Of a DNA stretch of 32,268 bases, positions 24,270-32,230 are shown one piece after another. Under the pieces are notes generated by a model. That model ran no database searches. It was not told the origin of the DNA and saw only the letters and a list, made by a program, of their open reading frames with translations. Position 1 is the stretch's first letter. Each line of letters starts with the position of its first letter. The DNA lies in the NCBI GenBank assembly GCA_947178035.1, contig CAMWXA010000004.1, forward strand, positions 1-32,268. The letters run 5' to 3'. The translations under genes and the position numbers were made by a program. Origin of the DNA: an uncultured Lachnospiraceae bacterium. Lineage in GTDB: Bacteria; Bacillota; Clostridia; Lachnospirales; Lachnospiraceae.

Positions 24270-26087
24270 CTACCCGATATCTGGCTCACTTTTCAGCTCG
24301 ATCACGCCTGTCGCTTTCCCCTCTGTCTCAAACACAACAATCTCATTTTTCCCCAGTTTCAAGAGCGGTGCCGGTATATACAAACGTCTCTGCGGCCCGA
24401 TCTCCCAGTATCTGCCGAGATTGAAACCGTTCAGAAACACGCAGCCCTTTCCCCAGCCGTCAAGCTCCAGGAACGTGTCGCCCGCCTCATCCACCCCCAG
24501 CTCAAACCTGTAGAATGCGGGAAGCCCCTCCGTATAGCCCCTGTCAAAATCAAGCCTGTCGATGTTGTCGAGCGGCAGCGGATACATTGTCCAGTTGTAA
24601 TGGATGTGACCGTTGATCTGGACACACTCTGCAATTCCTTTTCGCTGGCGTTCCATCATCGGGCCAAAATTCACGCGCCCCATATTTTCCATGAGGATAT
24701 CGATCGGTGCATTCTCCGCAAAGGTAACCGGCTCATTCTGTCTCTCTTCCTCCCCGCCGGCAGCCGGCGCATTCGCATCCTGCGCCTTTTTCACCTTTCC
24801 GGCTATCACGTCATACTCGCCTTCGAGCTCCCTGTCGTACAGGTTTACCACGCGCTTGTTGTCCGCAAAGATATTCGCACGGTCATTCGCCCCCCACAGG
24901 CGGATGCGCTCGATATTCTGCTCATGCTTTAACGTTGAATGATAGAGAATATAGCCATAATTTTGTCCACATTTTTCCATGCAGACCGGAAACTTATCCA
25001 CAATCGGTTCCGACAGATTCTCCAGATTCTGAAACAGTCCTGTTTGTGACACCACTGTCAGTTTTCCGTATGCCTTTTTCCTGATATTGGTCGTGAACTC
25101 TACCTTCGGAATCGGGGCGTATTTGCCTATTACCTTCTGGAATTTGTAATACTTTTCGGTAAAGTCGCCCGCCTCCGTGAGCAGCGCATCATAGTCATAC
25201 GAAGTCACATCCGGCGTCAGCTCATCATAATAATTCGAACCATTCATGAAACCAAAGTTCGTGCCGCCCTCAAACATGTAGATATTGACATGCCCCATGT
25301 CCAGCATATCGTCCAGGTCCTGCGGGCTCTCTGGGTTTCCATGCATATGGCCGCCGTTTCCCCAGTGGTCAAACCAGCCCACCCAGAACTCTGCACACAT
25401 CAGAGGACCGCTCTTGGTATAGGGCGCGAGCACTGCAAAACGCTCTTTGGTGCGCGATCCAAAGTTTCCAGTCGGGTGGATCCCATCAAGACAGCCGCAT
25501 GAGAGCGCTTCCTCAAACGGCCCGTCCGAGGTGATAAGCGGTACTGTCACTCCCCGCTCCAGCATCATGTCGCGCATCATTTCCATATAATGGGTATCAT
25601 CGCCATAATATCCATACTCATTCTCTACCTGCATCAAGATCACCGGACCGCCCTCGGTGATCTGAAGCGGTGTGATCAGCGGAAACAGTCTGTCATAGTA
25701 CTCTCTGACATGCTTCAAAAACGATTCATGACACGCGCGAAGACGCATTCCATCCTCCTGCAGCAGCCATGCCGGAAGTCCTCCAAACTCCCACTCAGCG
25801 CAAATGTAGGGCGATGGTCTGAGGATCACATACAATCCAAGCTCCTGCGCGGTTTTTACAAACTTTACAAGGTCGTTTCTGCCACCAAAGTCATATACGC
25901 CCTTTCTGGGCTCATGGACATTCCATGCAATATAAGTCTCTACTGTATTGCAGCCCATCGCCTTCAATTTTTCCAGCCGGTCACGCCAGTATTCCGGCAC
26001 TACGCGAAAATAATGGATACTTCCGGATATGACCTGAAACGGCTTCCCATCTAAATAAAAATTGTCTTTAATCTCAAATCGTCCCAT
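24270..26087 (-). CDS. GH35 beta-galactosidase, cytoplasmic
   Basis: The 605-residue protein is a glycoside hydrolase family 35 enzyme, which removes terminal beta-galactosyl residues with retention. The TIM barrel occupies about 10-325: SGSIHYFRVVPEYWRDRL (21-38) near the start, acid/base Glu157 in VENEYG and nucleophile Glu233 in CAEFWVGWFDHWG. The C-terminal part (about 350-605) has the beta-sandwich domains usual for the family, ending with the GWGKGCVFLNGFNLGRYW motif. There is no signal peptide, so the enzyme acts on imported oligosaccharides. The ATG at 26087 was chosen because GGGGGAG precedes it and the family begins GRFEIKDNFYLDGKP; an ATG five codons upstream is less likely. A consensus promoter lies at 26189-26217. 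It shares an operon with an ABC exporter rather than an importer. Confidence 0.95.
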   Translation of the reverse strand: MGRFEIKDNFYLDGKPFQVISGSIHYFRVVPEYWRDRLEKLKAMGCNTVETYIAWNVHEPRKGVYDFGGRNDLVKFVKTAQELGLYVILRPSPYICAEWEFGGLPAWLLQEDGMRLRACHESFLKHVREYYDRLFPLITPLQITEGGPVILMQVENEYGYYGDDTHYMEMMRDMMLERGVTVPLITSDGPFEEALSCGCLDGIHPTGNFGSRTKERFAVLAPYTKSGPLMCAEFWVGWFDHWGNGGHMHGNPESPQDLDDMLDMGHVNIYMFEGGTNFGFMNGSNYYDELTPDVTSYDYDALLTEAGDFTEKYYKFQKVIGKYAPIPKVEFTTNIRKKAYGKLTVVSQTGLFQNLENLSEPIVDKFPVCMEKCGQNYGYILYHSTLKHEQNIERIRLWGANDRANIFADNKRVVNLYDRELEGEYDVIAGKVKKAQDANAPAAGGEEERQNEPVTFAENAPIDILMENMGRVNFGPMMERQRKGIAECVQINGHIHYNWTMYPLPLDNIDRLDFDRGYTEGLPAFYRFELGVDEAGDTFLELDGWGKGCVFLNGFNLGRYWEIGPQRRLYIPAPLLKLGKNEIVVFETEGKATGVIELKSEPDIG

Positions 26088-26188
26088 ATCTCTCCCCCAC
26101 ATTCAAGAATTGTTAAATTATTCTGCTCAATTTACCCAGTTGTTTCTGCAGTTTCATCTTTCCTTCTCAGACCCGCTTTCGTGGCTAA

Positions 26189-26217
26189 ATCATATCACTT
26201 TCAAATACAATCGTCAA
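26189..26217 (-). promoter_or_regulatory. Sigma-A promoter of the GH35-ABC operon
   Basis: Minus-strand TTGACG (26212-26217) and TATGAT (26189-26194) are 17 bases apart. The -35 lies inside the last codons of the ASCH-domain gene (stop at 26201-26203), so the promoter is embedded in the 3' end of the neighbouring gene. The leader to the GH35 ATG is about 95 nt, with no clear operator. Confidence 0.75.
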
Positions 26218-26710
26218 CGCCAAAACAATCGCGTCTTCCTACGATCCATGACTGCCGGTTTTTGCCCTTTACCTTTATTGGTTCAAGCACAAATAATGAA
26301 TTTACCTCTATCAGCGTAGCATACCTGCATATTTGTCTGCTTTGCCAAAATTCATCATCACCACATATTTTTTCATTATACTGATCCTTCAACATTTGAA
26401 TCCTATGAGGATCTAAACAGTCAAAACAATATACCGATCCCGCTTCGAAAACTCCTTCAATGTCTCCCCCTGACTTTTTTAAAAGAATAATATCCTTTTT
26501 TCCTGCTTTTTGAAACGGTGCAGTCCTCTTTTGGCTAAATCTTGACTCGATCGTCTTTGTTCCGTCAAGAATCCATGACAAATATGGCTCTATCATAATC
26601 GCCATATGGATCCTGTCAAAATCTGCATTTAAAATTTTCCTTTTCCAATAAGAATTCTCTCTTTCAACCGCCTGTTCCAAAACATCACACAAAAAGTCAC
26701 TTGGATTCAT
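26201..26710 (-). CDS. ASCH-domain (PUA-like) protein
   Basis: The 169-residue protein matches the ASCH fold (PF04266 type), a small beta-barrel related to PUA RNA-binding domains. Residues 36-60 carry the typical opening MAIMIEPYLSWILDGTKTIE with SRF after it, where G-T-K-T-x-E-x-R marks the putative ligand cleft, and DIILLKKSGGDIEGVFEAG (73-91) is the next core strand pair. The C-terminal part keeps the domain's closing strand (RQSWIVG). The family is thought to bind RNA or modified nucleosides; some members hydrolyse N4-acetylcytidine. GGAGA lies nine bases before the ATG. It has no obvious functional link to its neighbours and no clear promoter of its own. Confidence 0.78.
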   Translation of the reverse strand: MNPSDFLCDVLEQAVERENSYWKRKILNADFDRIHMAIMIEPYLSWILDGTKTIESRFSQKRTAPFQKAGKKDIILLKKSGGDIEGVFEAGSVYCFDCLDPHRIQMLKDQYNEKICGDDEFWQSRQICRYATLIEVNSLFVLEPIKVKGKNRQSWIVGRRDCFGVDDCI

Positions 26711-26784
26711 CCTGTCATGTCTCCTATATTGCTAAATTCCTTACACACACTCTCTCCTCTGCACCAGAGCCCCTTCTCCCCTGC

Positions 26785-26890
26785 TCTCCGCACGGATCTG
26801 TGCAATCGAGTAGGAAAGAACCATCTTTCCCTACTCGTGCGCCAGGCGTCCGTCAGCCTCTGCTGACATATTTCCTTTGGACGCCCGTGT
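26785..26890. other. Cluster of strong stem-loops between the ASCH gene and the sugar-binding protein gene
   Basis: The gap 26711-26955 contains no gene. It has a hairpin with arms 26807-26818 and 26825-26837 (CGAGTAGG and CCTACTCG ends, one extra G), and a nested hairpin with outer arms GGCGTCC/GGACGCC (26845-26851, 26879-26885) and inner arms GTCAGC/GCTGAC (26852-26857, 26862-26867). A short GCAC/GTGC stem lies around 26790-26803. A terminator follows at 26895-26928. The whole looks like a structured RNA or a remnant of a mobile intron or element; strand and identity are not clear. Confidence 0.5.
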
Positions 26891-26894
26891 GCAT

Positions 26895-26928
26895 AAAAAG
26901 GAGGGTATGACAGTAGTCATACCCTCCT
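26895..26928 (-). terminator. Rho-independent terminator of the sugar ABC operon
   Basis: A perfect 13-bp stem (26899-26911 and 26916-26928, four-base loop) is followed on the minus strand by TTTTT. It lies 27 bases after the stop of the solute-binding protein gene. Confidence 0.92.
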
Positions 26929-26955
26929 AAGCTGCGAAACCGTCACTGCAGATTC

Positions 26956-28647
26956 TTATTTATAAAGCTCATCAAACTGTCTCTGTAACTCTGCTGTAAC
27001 CTCATCGATACCTGCTGCCTTCAACGCAGACTGATACTCTGCAACGATATCCTCCGCCGTTCCGGAATACTTACCGAATGCGATCTGCTTCATGTAGTTC
27101 GTTGTGATCTCGTTGATGTTGGAGATCTGTGAACGGATGTTGTCAACTTCTGCCACGAACTGACCATACGGATACTCGATCTTGATCTTGTCGTACTCGT
27201 CATACAGTGCATTGATCTTATCCCAGTCGCGTGTTGCGTCGAGGATCTCAAGGTCATCATTACGTCCCCACCAGTAGTTTGTCGTGCCGTTGATGTTGTC
27301 TGTATCCTGGTTGTATCCTTCCGGTGTTGTTCTCAGACCATCAGCTGTCACTTCATAAGAAACACCCTCAATACCATAGCAGAACAGCTTGTAGCAGTCT
27401 GGATCATTTCTCAGTAAATCATATACCATCAGTGCTCTCTCCGGGTTCTTGCTGCCTGCGGAGATTGCCATTGCACCATGAGTGATAGACAGTGCTGTCA
27501 CATTGCCGGTCTCCTGACCAAAATAGAAGAATCCTGTCTCTGCATTCGGGTCATCATCATAAATTGTGTTGGCTGGTGTGTGGCTTACCAGATCCGTCCA
27601 TGTCTGTGTATGATGCTGCTCTGCTGCAACCTTTCCGATTCTGTAGTCATCACGGTTTGTTGAAGAGGTATTGTTCAGAACGTCTGTCTGCCATACGCCG
27701 ATCTCATCCCATTCCTTCATCATCTTCGCAAACTCTACAAGAGAATCTGTGTCTGTCACAAACGGAGAATATACTGTGTAGAGATCACTTCTTGTGCCGC
27801 CCCACATTGCTGCGGAGTTAATTCCGTCGATAGGTACATAATCAGAGTGGGAAGCGATCCAGCCGCCTGCCATCTGTGCGTACTGTGTACCGTCAGAATC
27901 CCAGGGAATAATGTCTGGATATGTTTCCTTTACATATCTAAAATAGGTTGTCAAATCTTCCCAGCTGTTTACACCGTCTGAAAGACCGGCAGCCTTTGCC
28001 CAGTCAAGTCGATAGATGAAACCATGGTTGGTCCACTGTGCGTAATTGTCCTCAGGAATCAGATAAATCTCACCGTCATACTTGCAAAGCTCCCAGTTCT
28101 CAGCCGGAACGCTTGCCCAGGTCTTCGGTGCATAAGTCTTTAACATATCCTCTGACAGCTCTAAGAATGCGCCGTTTTTGGAGTTTGGCCACGCGTCCAG
28201 CCAGTCGGAAGCTGTTCCGACAAGGTCTACAGTACCATCCATCTGCGCCAGTGTCAGGTTGTAGTTAGAGAGATAATCTGTCCAGCTGATGAAGTAAGTC
28301 TGCAGCTCTGCGTTGCACTTCTCTGTCAGAATCTTATTCAGCTCTGTCATCATCTCATCATATTTTTCCTTTGTTCCGGTCGGTGTCTCACCGGTTGTCA
28401 TATATGTAATGACAACATGCTCTGATGTGTCCACATTTGCCCACGGATCATCGGATGAGGCCGCTGCATCACTGCCGGAAGCGTTATCCGATGACGCATT
28501 GTCTGCAGATGCGTTGTCATTGGATGAAGATGAATCTGCTGCCGCCGGTGTGTCACTGGAATTCGAGTCCGAATTTCCGCCGCAGCCTGCTGTAAGCCCG
28601 GCAATCATAGTGGTTGTCAATAATAATGCCAATACTTTCTTTTTCAT
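26956..28647 (-). CDS. Carbohydrate ABC transporter substrate-binding lipoprotein
   Basis: The 563-residue product has a lipoprotein signal peptide with lipobox LTAGC (Cys22), followed by a Ser/Asp/Asn-rich linker to about residue 68. The remainder is a family 1-like extracellular solute-binding fold of the large LplA class (about 500 residues), starting VVITYMTTGETPTG and ending with the ELQRQFDELYK helix. It captures an oligosaccharide outside the cell and delivers it to the two permeases encoded just before it. CAGGAGG precedes the ATG. No ATP-binding subunit is encoded in the operon; as usual in Firmicutes a shared MsmX-type ATPase elsewhere would energise it. The order permease, permease, binding protein, with a 160-base structured gap before this gene, suggests separate tuning of its expression. 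Confidence 0.94.
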   Translation of the reverse strand: MKKKVLALLLTTTMIAGLTAGCGGNSDSNSSDTPAAADSSSSNDNASADNASSDNASGSDAAASSDDPWANVDTSEHVVITYMTTGETPTGTKEKYDEMMTELNKILTEKCNAELQTYFISWTDYLSNYNLTLAQMDGTVDLVGTASDWLDAWPNSKNGAFLELSEDMLKTYAPKTWASVPAENWELCKYDGEIYLIPEDNYAQWTNHGFIYRLDWAKAAGLSDGVNSWEDLTTYFRYVKETYPDIIPWDSDGTQYAQMAGGWIASHSDYVPIDGINSAAMWGGTRSDLYTVYSPFVTDTDSLVEFAKMMKEWDEIGVWQTDVLNNTSSTNRDDYRIGKVAAEQHHTQTWTDLVSHTPANTIYDDDPNAETGFFYFGQETGNVTALSITHGAMAISAGSKNPERALMVYDLLRNDPDCYKLFCYGIEGVSYEVTADGLRTTPEGYNQDTDNINGTTNYWWGRNDDLEILDATRDWDKINALYDEYDKIKIEYPYGQFVAEVDNIRSQISNINEITTNYMKQIAFGKYSGTAEDIVAEYQSALKAAGIDEVTAELQRQFDELYK

Positions 28648-28680
28648 TTTTTGTCCTCCTGTTATCTTTTATTTGCTTAT

Positions 28681-28807
28681 CTCCGCTCCCGCGGAGCTAT
28701 CGCCTAAAATATATGTTATACCCAGAAGAACGCTGCCCTTTGCGTTCTTCTAAAAACTTAGCAGGTCTTAGGCGGCGTATTTTGACGCCTTAGAGCTGCT
28801 TAGTTTT
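28681..28807 (-). promoter_or_regulatory. Intercistronic stem-loops between permease and binding-protein genes
   Basis: Three hairpins fill the gap. The largest (28753-28807) starts directly after the permease stop: arms of 22 bases with three isolated mismatches (AAAACT, AGCAG, TCT, AGGCG blocks), followed on the transcript by a short T-run, so it could be a partial terminator. Next is a perfect 10-bp stem (28724-28733, 28742-28751), then a 6-bp stem (28681-28686, 28691-28696). Such elements commonly set different mRNA stability or termination for binding-protein genes; the effect here is inference. Confidence 0.65.
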
Positions 28808-29734
28808 TTAACCTTTAACGGCACCAACGGTGATGCCGCTGATAAAATACTTCTGTACAAACGGGTACAGCAGAACGATCGGCCCTGTTGCGAGCACAGC
28901 GTTCGCCATCTTAACACTCTCCTGCGGGATATCCGCAAGGTTGATAAACTGACCTGCAACGGAGTTCTTCAGAGCGTCTGTCTTGTTCACGATCTCGTAC
29001 AGTGTAAACTGCAGAGGCTTTACTGCTACTCTCGAGCTCAGGAACAGTGATGACTGATACCACTCGTTCCAGTAACCTAATGCCAGAAACAGTCCGATGG
29101 TCGCAAGCGCCGGCTTTAACATCGGCAGAATCAGTGACACGAAAATTCTCATATCGCCCGCGCCGTCGATTTTGCCTGACTCTGTTATCTCATGCGGAAT
29201 CGACTTGACGAAATTCTTCATCAGAATAATCAGCCAGGGTGACATCAGCAGCGGCAGGAGCACTGCCAGGTAGCTGTCTTTCAGGTGATAAGTCTGTGTC
29301 ATCAGCAGGTAATATGGCGCAAGTCCGGCCTGGAACAGGCTTGTAAAGTATATGAAGAATGATATCGCATTGCGGAACGGAAAATCCTTTCTCTGCAGTG
29401 CGTAACCGGTCATCGAGATGATGGATAATCCAACAGCTGTTCCAACGACTGTCAGAAGTATCGTCACCAGATAGGACCACCAGATTCCGCCGCTCTTTGT
29501 GACCATGTTATACGCAGTCAGCGTTACATCCTTCGGCAGGAACTGCACACCTTCCGCCCTAATCACGGATTCACTGGTGAAGGATGTGCTGACAATGATG
29601 ATAAACGGTACGATACAGCAGACGGAATAGAGTGTCAGGAACACATATCCAAATCCCCTGATAATTTTATCCGAAGTGCCAAGCTTCACCTTGGCGCCTG
29701 ATTCCATAAGGTCTTTGTCTTCTTTCTTTGCCAT
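28808..29734 (-). CDS. Carbohydrate ABC transporter permease, LplC type
   Basis: The 308-residue membrane protein has six helices, the first at about 28-50. The EAA loop that contacts the ATPase is ESGKIDGAGDMRIFVSLILP (185-204), typical of the MalG/LplC class. Length and the N-terminal cytoplasmic stretch are usual. Strong GAGGAGG precedes the ATG, 15 bases after the LplB-type gene. It pairs with that protein to form the sugar channel. A large hairpin begins immediately after its stop codon. Confidence 0.93.
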   Translation of the reverse strand: MAKKEDKDLMESGAKVKLGTSDKIIRGFGYVFLTLYSVCCIVPFIIIVSTSFTSESVIRAEGVQFLPKDVTLTAYNMVTKSGGIWWSYLVTILLTVVGTAVGLSIISMTGYALQRKDFPFRNAISFFIYFTSLFQAGLAPYYLLMTQTYHLKDSYLAVLLPLLMSPWLIILMKNFVKSIPHEITESGKIDGAGDMRIFVSLILPMLKPALATIGLFLALGYWNEWYQSSLFLSSRVAVKPLQFTLYEIVNKTDALKNSVAGQFINLADIPQESVKMANAVLATGPIVLLYPFVQKYFISGITVGAVKG

Positions 29735-29749
29735 GTTGCTCCTCCTCTC

Positions 29750-30706
29750 TTAAAACAGTGAATAATCTGGTTCTATTTTCTTTACGATAAAGTTCACAGT
29801 CATAACGATGATAAATCCAATTACGGACTGGTACAGACCCACTGCAGATGCTGTAGAGAAGTTAAAGTCTGTCATCGTCGCACGATATACGTAGGTCTCA
29901 ATGATATCTGTCGTGTTATAGAGAATCGGATTCGTGCCTACGATATTGTAGAACAGTCCGAAGTTGCCTTTTACGATGCCGCCGAGCGCGAACAGAAGCA
30001 GGATAACAATCGTCGGCTTAAGGCTCGGAAGGATTATGTAGCGGATTCTCTGGAAACCGTTTGCACCGTCCACTTTTGCAGCTTCCATCATCTCACCGTC
30101 GATACCCATGATCGCCGCAAAGTACACGACGGAGTTGTAACCGGTCTGCTGCCACAGATACACGATAATCATAATCGGCGGCCAGACATTTGGATTGGAG
30201 TACGGCTGCCACCGCTCCAGGCCAAGACTCGTCAGAATGCCATTCACAAAACCTGTGTCATAGTTGAGCAGGTTGAACACCAGAATACCTACCAGAACCT
30301 GTGAAATAAAGTACGGCAGGAACATGATCGTCTGGGAAATTTTCTTGAACCATTTGCTGCGCATCTCGTTCAGAAGAATTGCCACAAATACTGCCAGGAA
30401 ATTGCCAAGTATGATAAAGGCCAGATTGTACAAAATTGTATTCTTGGTCAGACTTAACAGCTTTCCTGAGGTGGCAAGAAACTTGAAGTTATCCAGGCCG
30501 ATAAACTTGCTTCCGAAAATCCCGTCCCTGTAGTTGTACTTTACAAATGCAACCCAGATACCGGGCATCGGCGCATAGCTGAATGCCAGAAAAAACAGAA
30601 CAGCGGGAAGACACATCAGAAGCAGAACTCTGTATTTCTTTACTTTCTGGAAAAAGGTGAGGCTCGAATTATAATTGCTCTTCACCCTGGTTTTTGTTTT
30701 CCCCAT
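29750..30706 (-). CDS. Carbohydrate ABC transporter permease, LplB type
   Basis: From the ATG at 30706 (GGGAGG nine bases ahead; the 16 extra upstream codons of the longest frame lie in the leader) the protein has 318 residues with six helices. The EAA loop MMEAAKVDGANGFQRIRYII (206-225) followed by LPSLKPT is typical of the LplB/MalF class. It is the first gene of the importer operon, under the promoter at 30761-30789 and a LacI-type operator over the transcription start. The upstream regulator gene and the downstream binding protein complete a standard sugar-use unit. Confidence 0.93.
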   Translation of the reverse strand: MGKTKTRVKSNYNSSLTFFQKVKKYRVLLLMCLPAVLFFLAFSYAPMPGIWVAFVKYNYRDGIFGSKFIGLDNFKFLATSGKLLSLTKNTILYNLAFIILGNFLAVFVAILLNEMRSKWFKKISQTIMFLPYFISQVLVGILVFNLLNYDTGFVNGILTSLGLERWQPYSNPNVWPPIMIIVYLWQQTGYNSVVYFAAIMGIDGEMMEAAKVDGANGFQRIRYIILPSLKPTIVILLLFALGGIVKGNFGLFYNIVGTNPILYNTTDIIETYVYRATMTDFNFSTASAVGLYQSVIGFIIVMTVNFIVKKIEPDYSLF

Positions 30707-30739
30707 TGTATTACCTCCCTCATTTTTAAATTGACTACT

Positions 30740-30753
30740 CGAAACCGATTTCA
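30740..30753. promoter_or_regulatory. LacI/cre-type operator over the start of the importer operon
   Basis: The minus strand reads TGAAATCGGTTTCG, a near-perfect palindrome with the central CG typical of LacI-family operators and close to the catabolite-response consensus. It lies within about the first 15 bases of the predicted transcript, where a bound repressor would block initiation. Candidate binders are the LacI-family protein encoded just upstream or CcpA. Confidence 0.7.
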
Positions 30754-30760
30754 TATTTAA

Positions 30761-30789
30761 ATAATATTACTTATGTTGGTGAAAGTCAA
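30761..30789 (-). promoter_or_regulatory. Sigma-A promoter of the sugar importer operon
   Basis: Minus-strand TTGACT (30784-30789) and TATTAT (30761-30766) are 17 bases apart. Transcription would start near 30754, with a leader of about 48 nt to the LplB-type ATG and the operator at 30740-30753 immediately downstream. Confidence 0.8.
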
Positions 30790-30889
30790 TATAATTTTTC
30801 ATGCCGAATGACATATTCTATAATTTTCACATTATTCAACCCACATTTTTATGCATATTGTATATCACAGCTTCCAGTTACTTTATTTG

Positions 30890-30943
30890 CGCATATAAAA
30901 CAAAGAGTACAAACAAGACTTTTTCGTCCTATTTGCACTCTTT
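30890..30943 (-). terminator. Probable terminator of the LacI-family gene
   Basis: Arms AAAGAGTACAAA (30902-30913) and TTTGCACTCTTT (30932-30943) pair with one mismatch; a small GAC/GTC stem lies inside. On the minus strand the stem is followed by TGTTTTAT. It lies 38 bases after the LacI stop. It could also act on plus-strand transcripts. Confidence 0.6.
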
Positions 30944-30981
30944 ATTATGAAATCGCATTCAATGCTCAGTTTATGTGTTTC

Positions 30982-32046
30982 CTAAGTTGCCGGTGCTGGC
31001 CCGCTGCTCTCTCGAATGACAAGACTCGGCATGACCATGCGCAGCGCGTCTTTTTTTCTTCCCTCAATCATGGCAATCGAAGTATCGATCAGTTTTCTTC
31101 CATACTCTTCGTAATTATAGTCGATACTTGTAAGTCTCGGCATCACCATCTCAGCCATATATGTATTATCATAGCTCACGACAGACATATCCTGTGGTAT
31201 ACGAATCCCACGTTCATTCAGGCATTTCATGACTCCTAACGCCGTAAAATCATTGACGGCGATCACGGCTGTCATATCCGCACGTTTTTCCAGCAGTTCA
31301 TTCATCTGCCTGTATCCTGTCTCAAAATCATAACTGCCCCCATCGTCCATGACCAATTCTGGATCATATGGTATCTTGTTCTCCCTGAGAATCTGCTTGT
31401 ACATCTGCGACTTCTCAAAAGTAGCAAGCACATCCTGCCTGCCGCCGACCAGGGCGATTTTCCGATGCCCCAGCCCCAGCAGATGCTCCATCAGCAGCTC
31501 CATGGCTTTCATGCTGTCAATACGGACAACATGGCACCGGGTACCGTCCAATTTTCCCGTCACAATGACAGGTATTGTGGACATGATATCATTGATGAGC
31601 TCCACATACTCTATACTGGACGCGAGGTCGTCCACCCTGCCGCCGAGCTGTATAATCGCATCAACCTTTTGCTGCTGAAGCTTTCCCAGAAGCTCCACTT
31701 CATTCTCTGTCTTCCCCAGTGAATTATAGAGCACCACGGTGTATCCTGCTTCCCTCGCCGCCTGTTCACAAGCGACAAAAAGGGCGGCATAATACGGATT
31801 TCTGATATCCGCTGCCAGCACCCCGATTGTCTTCGTTCTGGTATCTGCAAGTCCCTTCGCCAACACGTTTGGCTTAAAATTGTATTTTGCAATCAATGCC
31901 TCCACTTTTTCCCGTTTTTCCGGCCGCACCTTTGCATTCCTTGTGAGTACTCTCGAAACAGTCGCCGGAGATACGCCCGCTTCCTTTGCTATATCGTATA
32001 TTGTTATCGCCTTGCTCTCACTGCCTTTCTGCATGGCACATAACAC
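30982..32046 (-). CDS. LacI-family transcriptional regulator
   Basis: The 354-residue protein has the LacI HTH near its N-terminus (ITIYDIAKEAGVSPATVSRV, about 14-33), a hinge region to about 70 and a periplasmic-binding-protein-like sensor domain beginning KTIGVLAADIRNPYY. These are diagnostic. It probably represses the downstream importer operon by binding the palindrome at 30740-30753 and releases it on binding a sugar. AAGGAGG lies four bases before the ATG at 32046 and 11 before an ATG four codons later, so the exact start is uncertain. It has its own promoter at 32092-32121. Confidence 0.95.
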   Translation of the reverse strand: MLCAMQKGSESKAITIYDIAKEAGVSPATVSRVLTRNAKVRPEKREKVEALIAKYNFKPNVLAKGLADTRTKTIGVLAADIRNPYYAALFVACEQAAREAGYTVVLYNSLGKTENEVELLGKLQQQKVDAIIQLGGRVDDLASSIEYVELINDIMSTIPVIVTGKLDGTRCHVVRIDSMKAMELLMEHLLGLGHRKIALVGGRQDVLATFEKSQMYKQILRENKIPYDPELVMDDGGSYDFETGYRQMNELLEKRADMTAVIAVNDFTALGVMKCLNERGIRIPQDMSVVSYDNTYMAEMVMPRLTSIDYNYEEYGRKLIDTSIAMIEGRKKDALRMVMPSLVIRESSGPAPAT

Positions 32047-32091
32047 CTCCTTAGTAGTTCCACTTTTCTTTATCTAACACACTCTAATATG

Positions 32092-32121
32092 AGTATACAC
32101 TTTATCTTTTTTCACTGTCAA
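32092..32121 (-). promoter_or_regulatory. Sigma-A promoter of the LacI-family gene
   Basis: Minus-strand TTGACA (32116-32121) and TATACT (32092-32097) are 18 bases apart, giving a leader of about 40 nt. A half-site TGAAATCAG lies just upstream of the -35, but no full operator palindrome is seen. Confidence 0.7.
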
Positions 32122-32160
32122 CTGATTTCATGCCAATCAACCCCCTCTGCTTCACTGGCG

Positions 32161-32230
32161 GTTACTGTTCACTTCGTTCCAGTAACAGGCAAAAATCCAT
32201 GCAAAATTTGCTTCGCAAATGGATTTTTGC
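32161..32230. terminator. Two adjacent hairpins, probable terminator for a gene beyond the right edge
   Basis: The first hairpin has arms GTTACTG/CAGTAAC (32161-32167, 32180-32186). The second has perfect 12-base arms GCAAAAATCCAT and ATGGATTTTTGC (32189-32200, 32219-32230). T-runs inside the arms would suit termination on either strand. The rest of 32122-32268 holds nothing recognisable. Confidence 0.5.

Noticed and set aside
26785-26890. Group II intron end as firm identity of the stem-loop cluster
   Set aside because: Only a short terminal-like sequence fits; no domain V, no reverse transcriptase gene.
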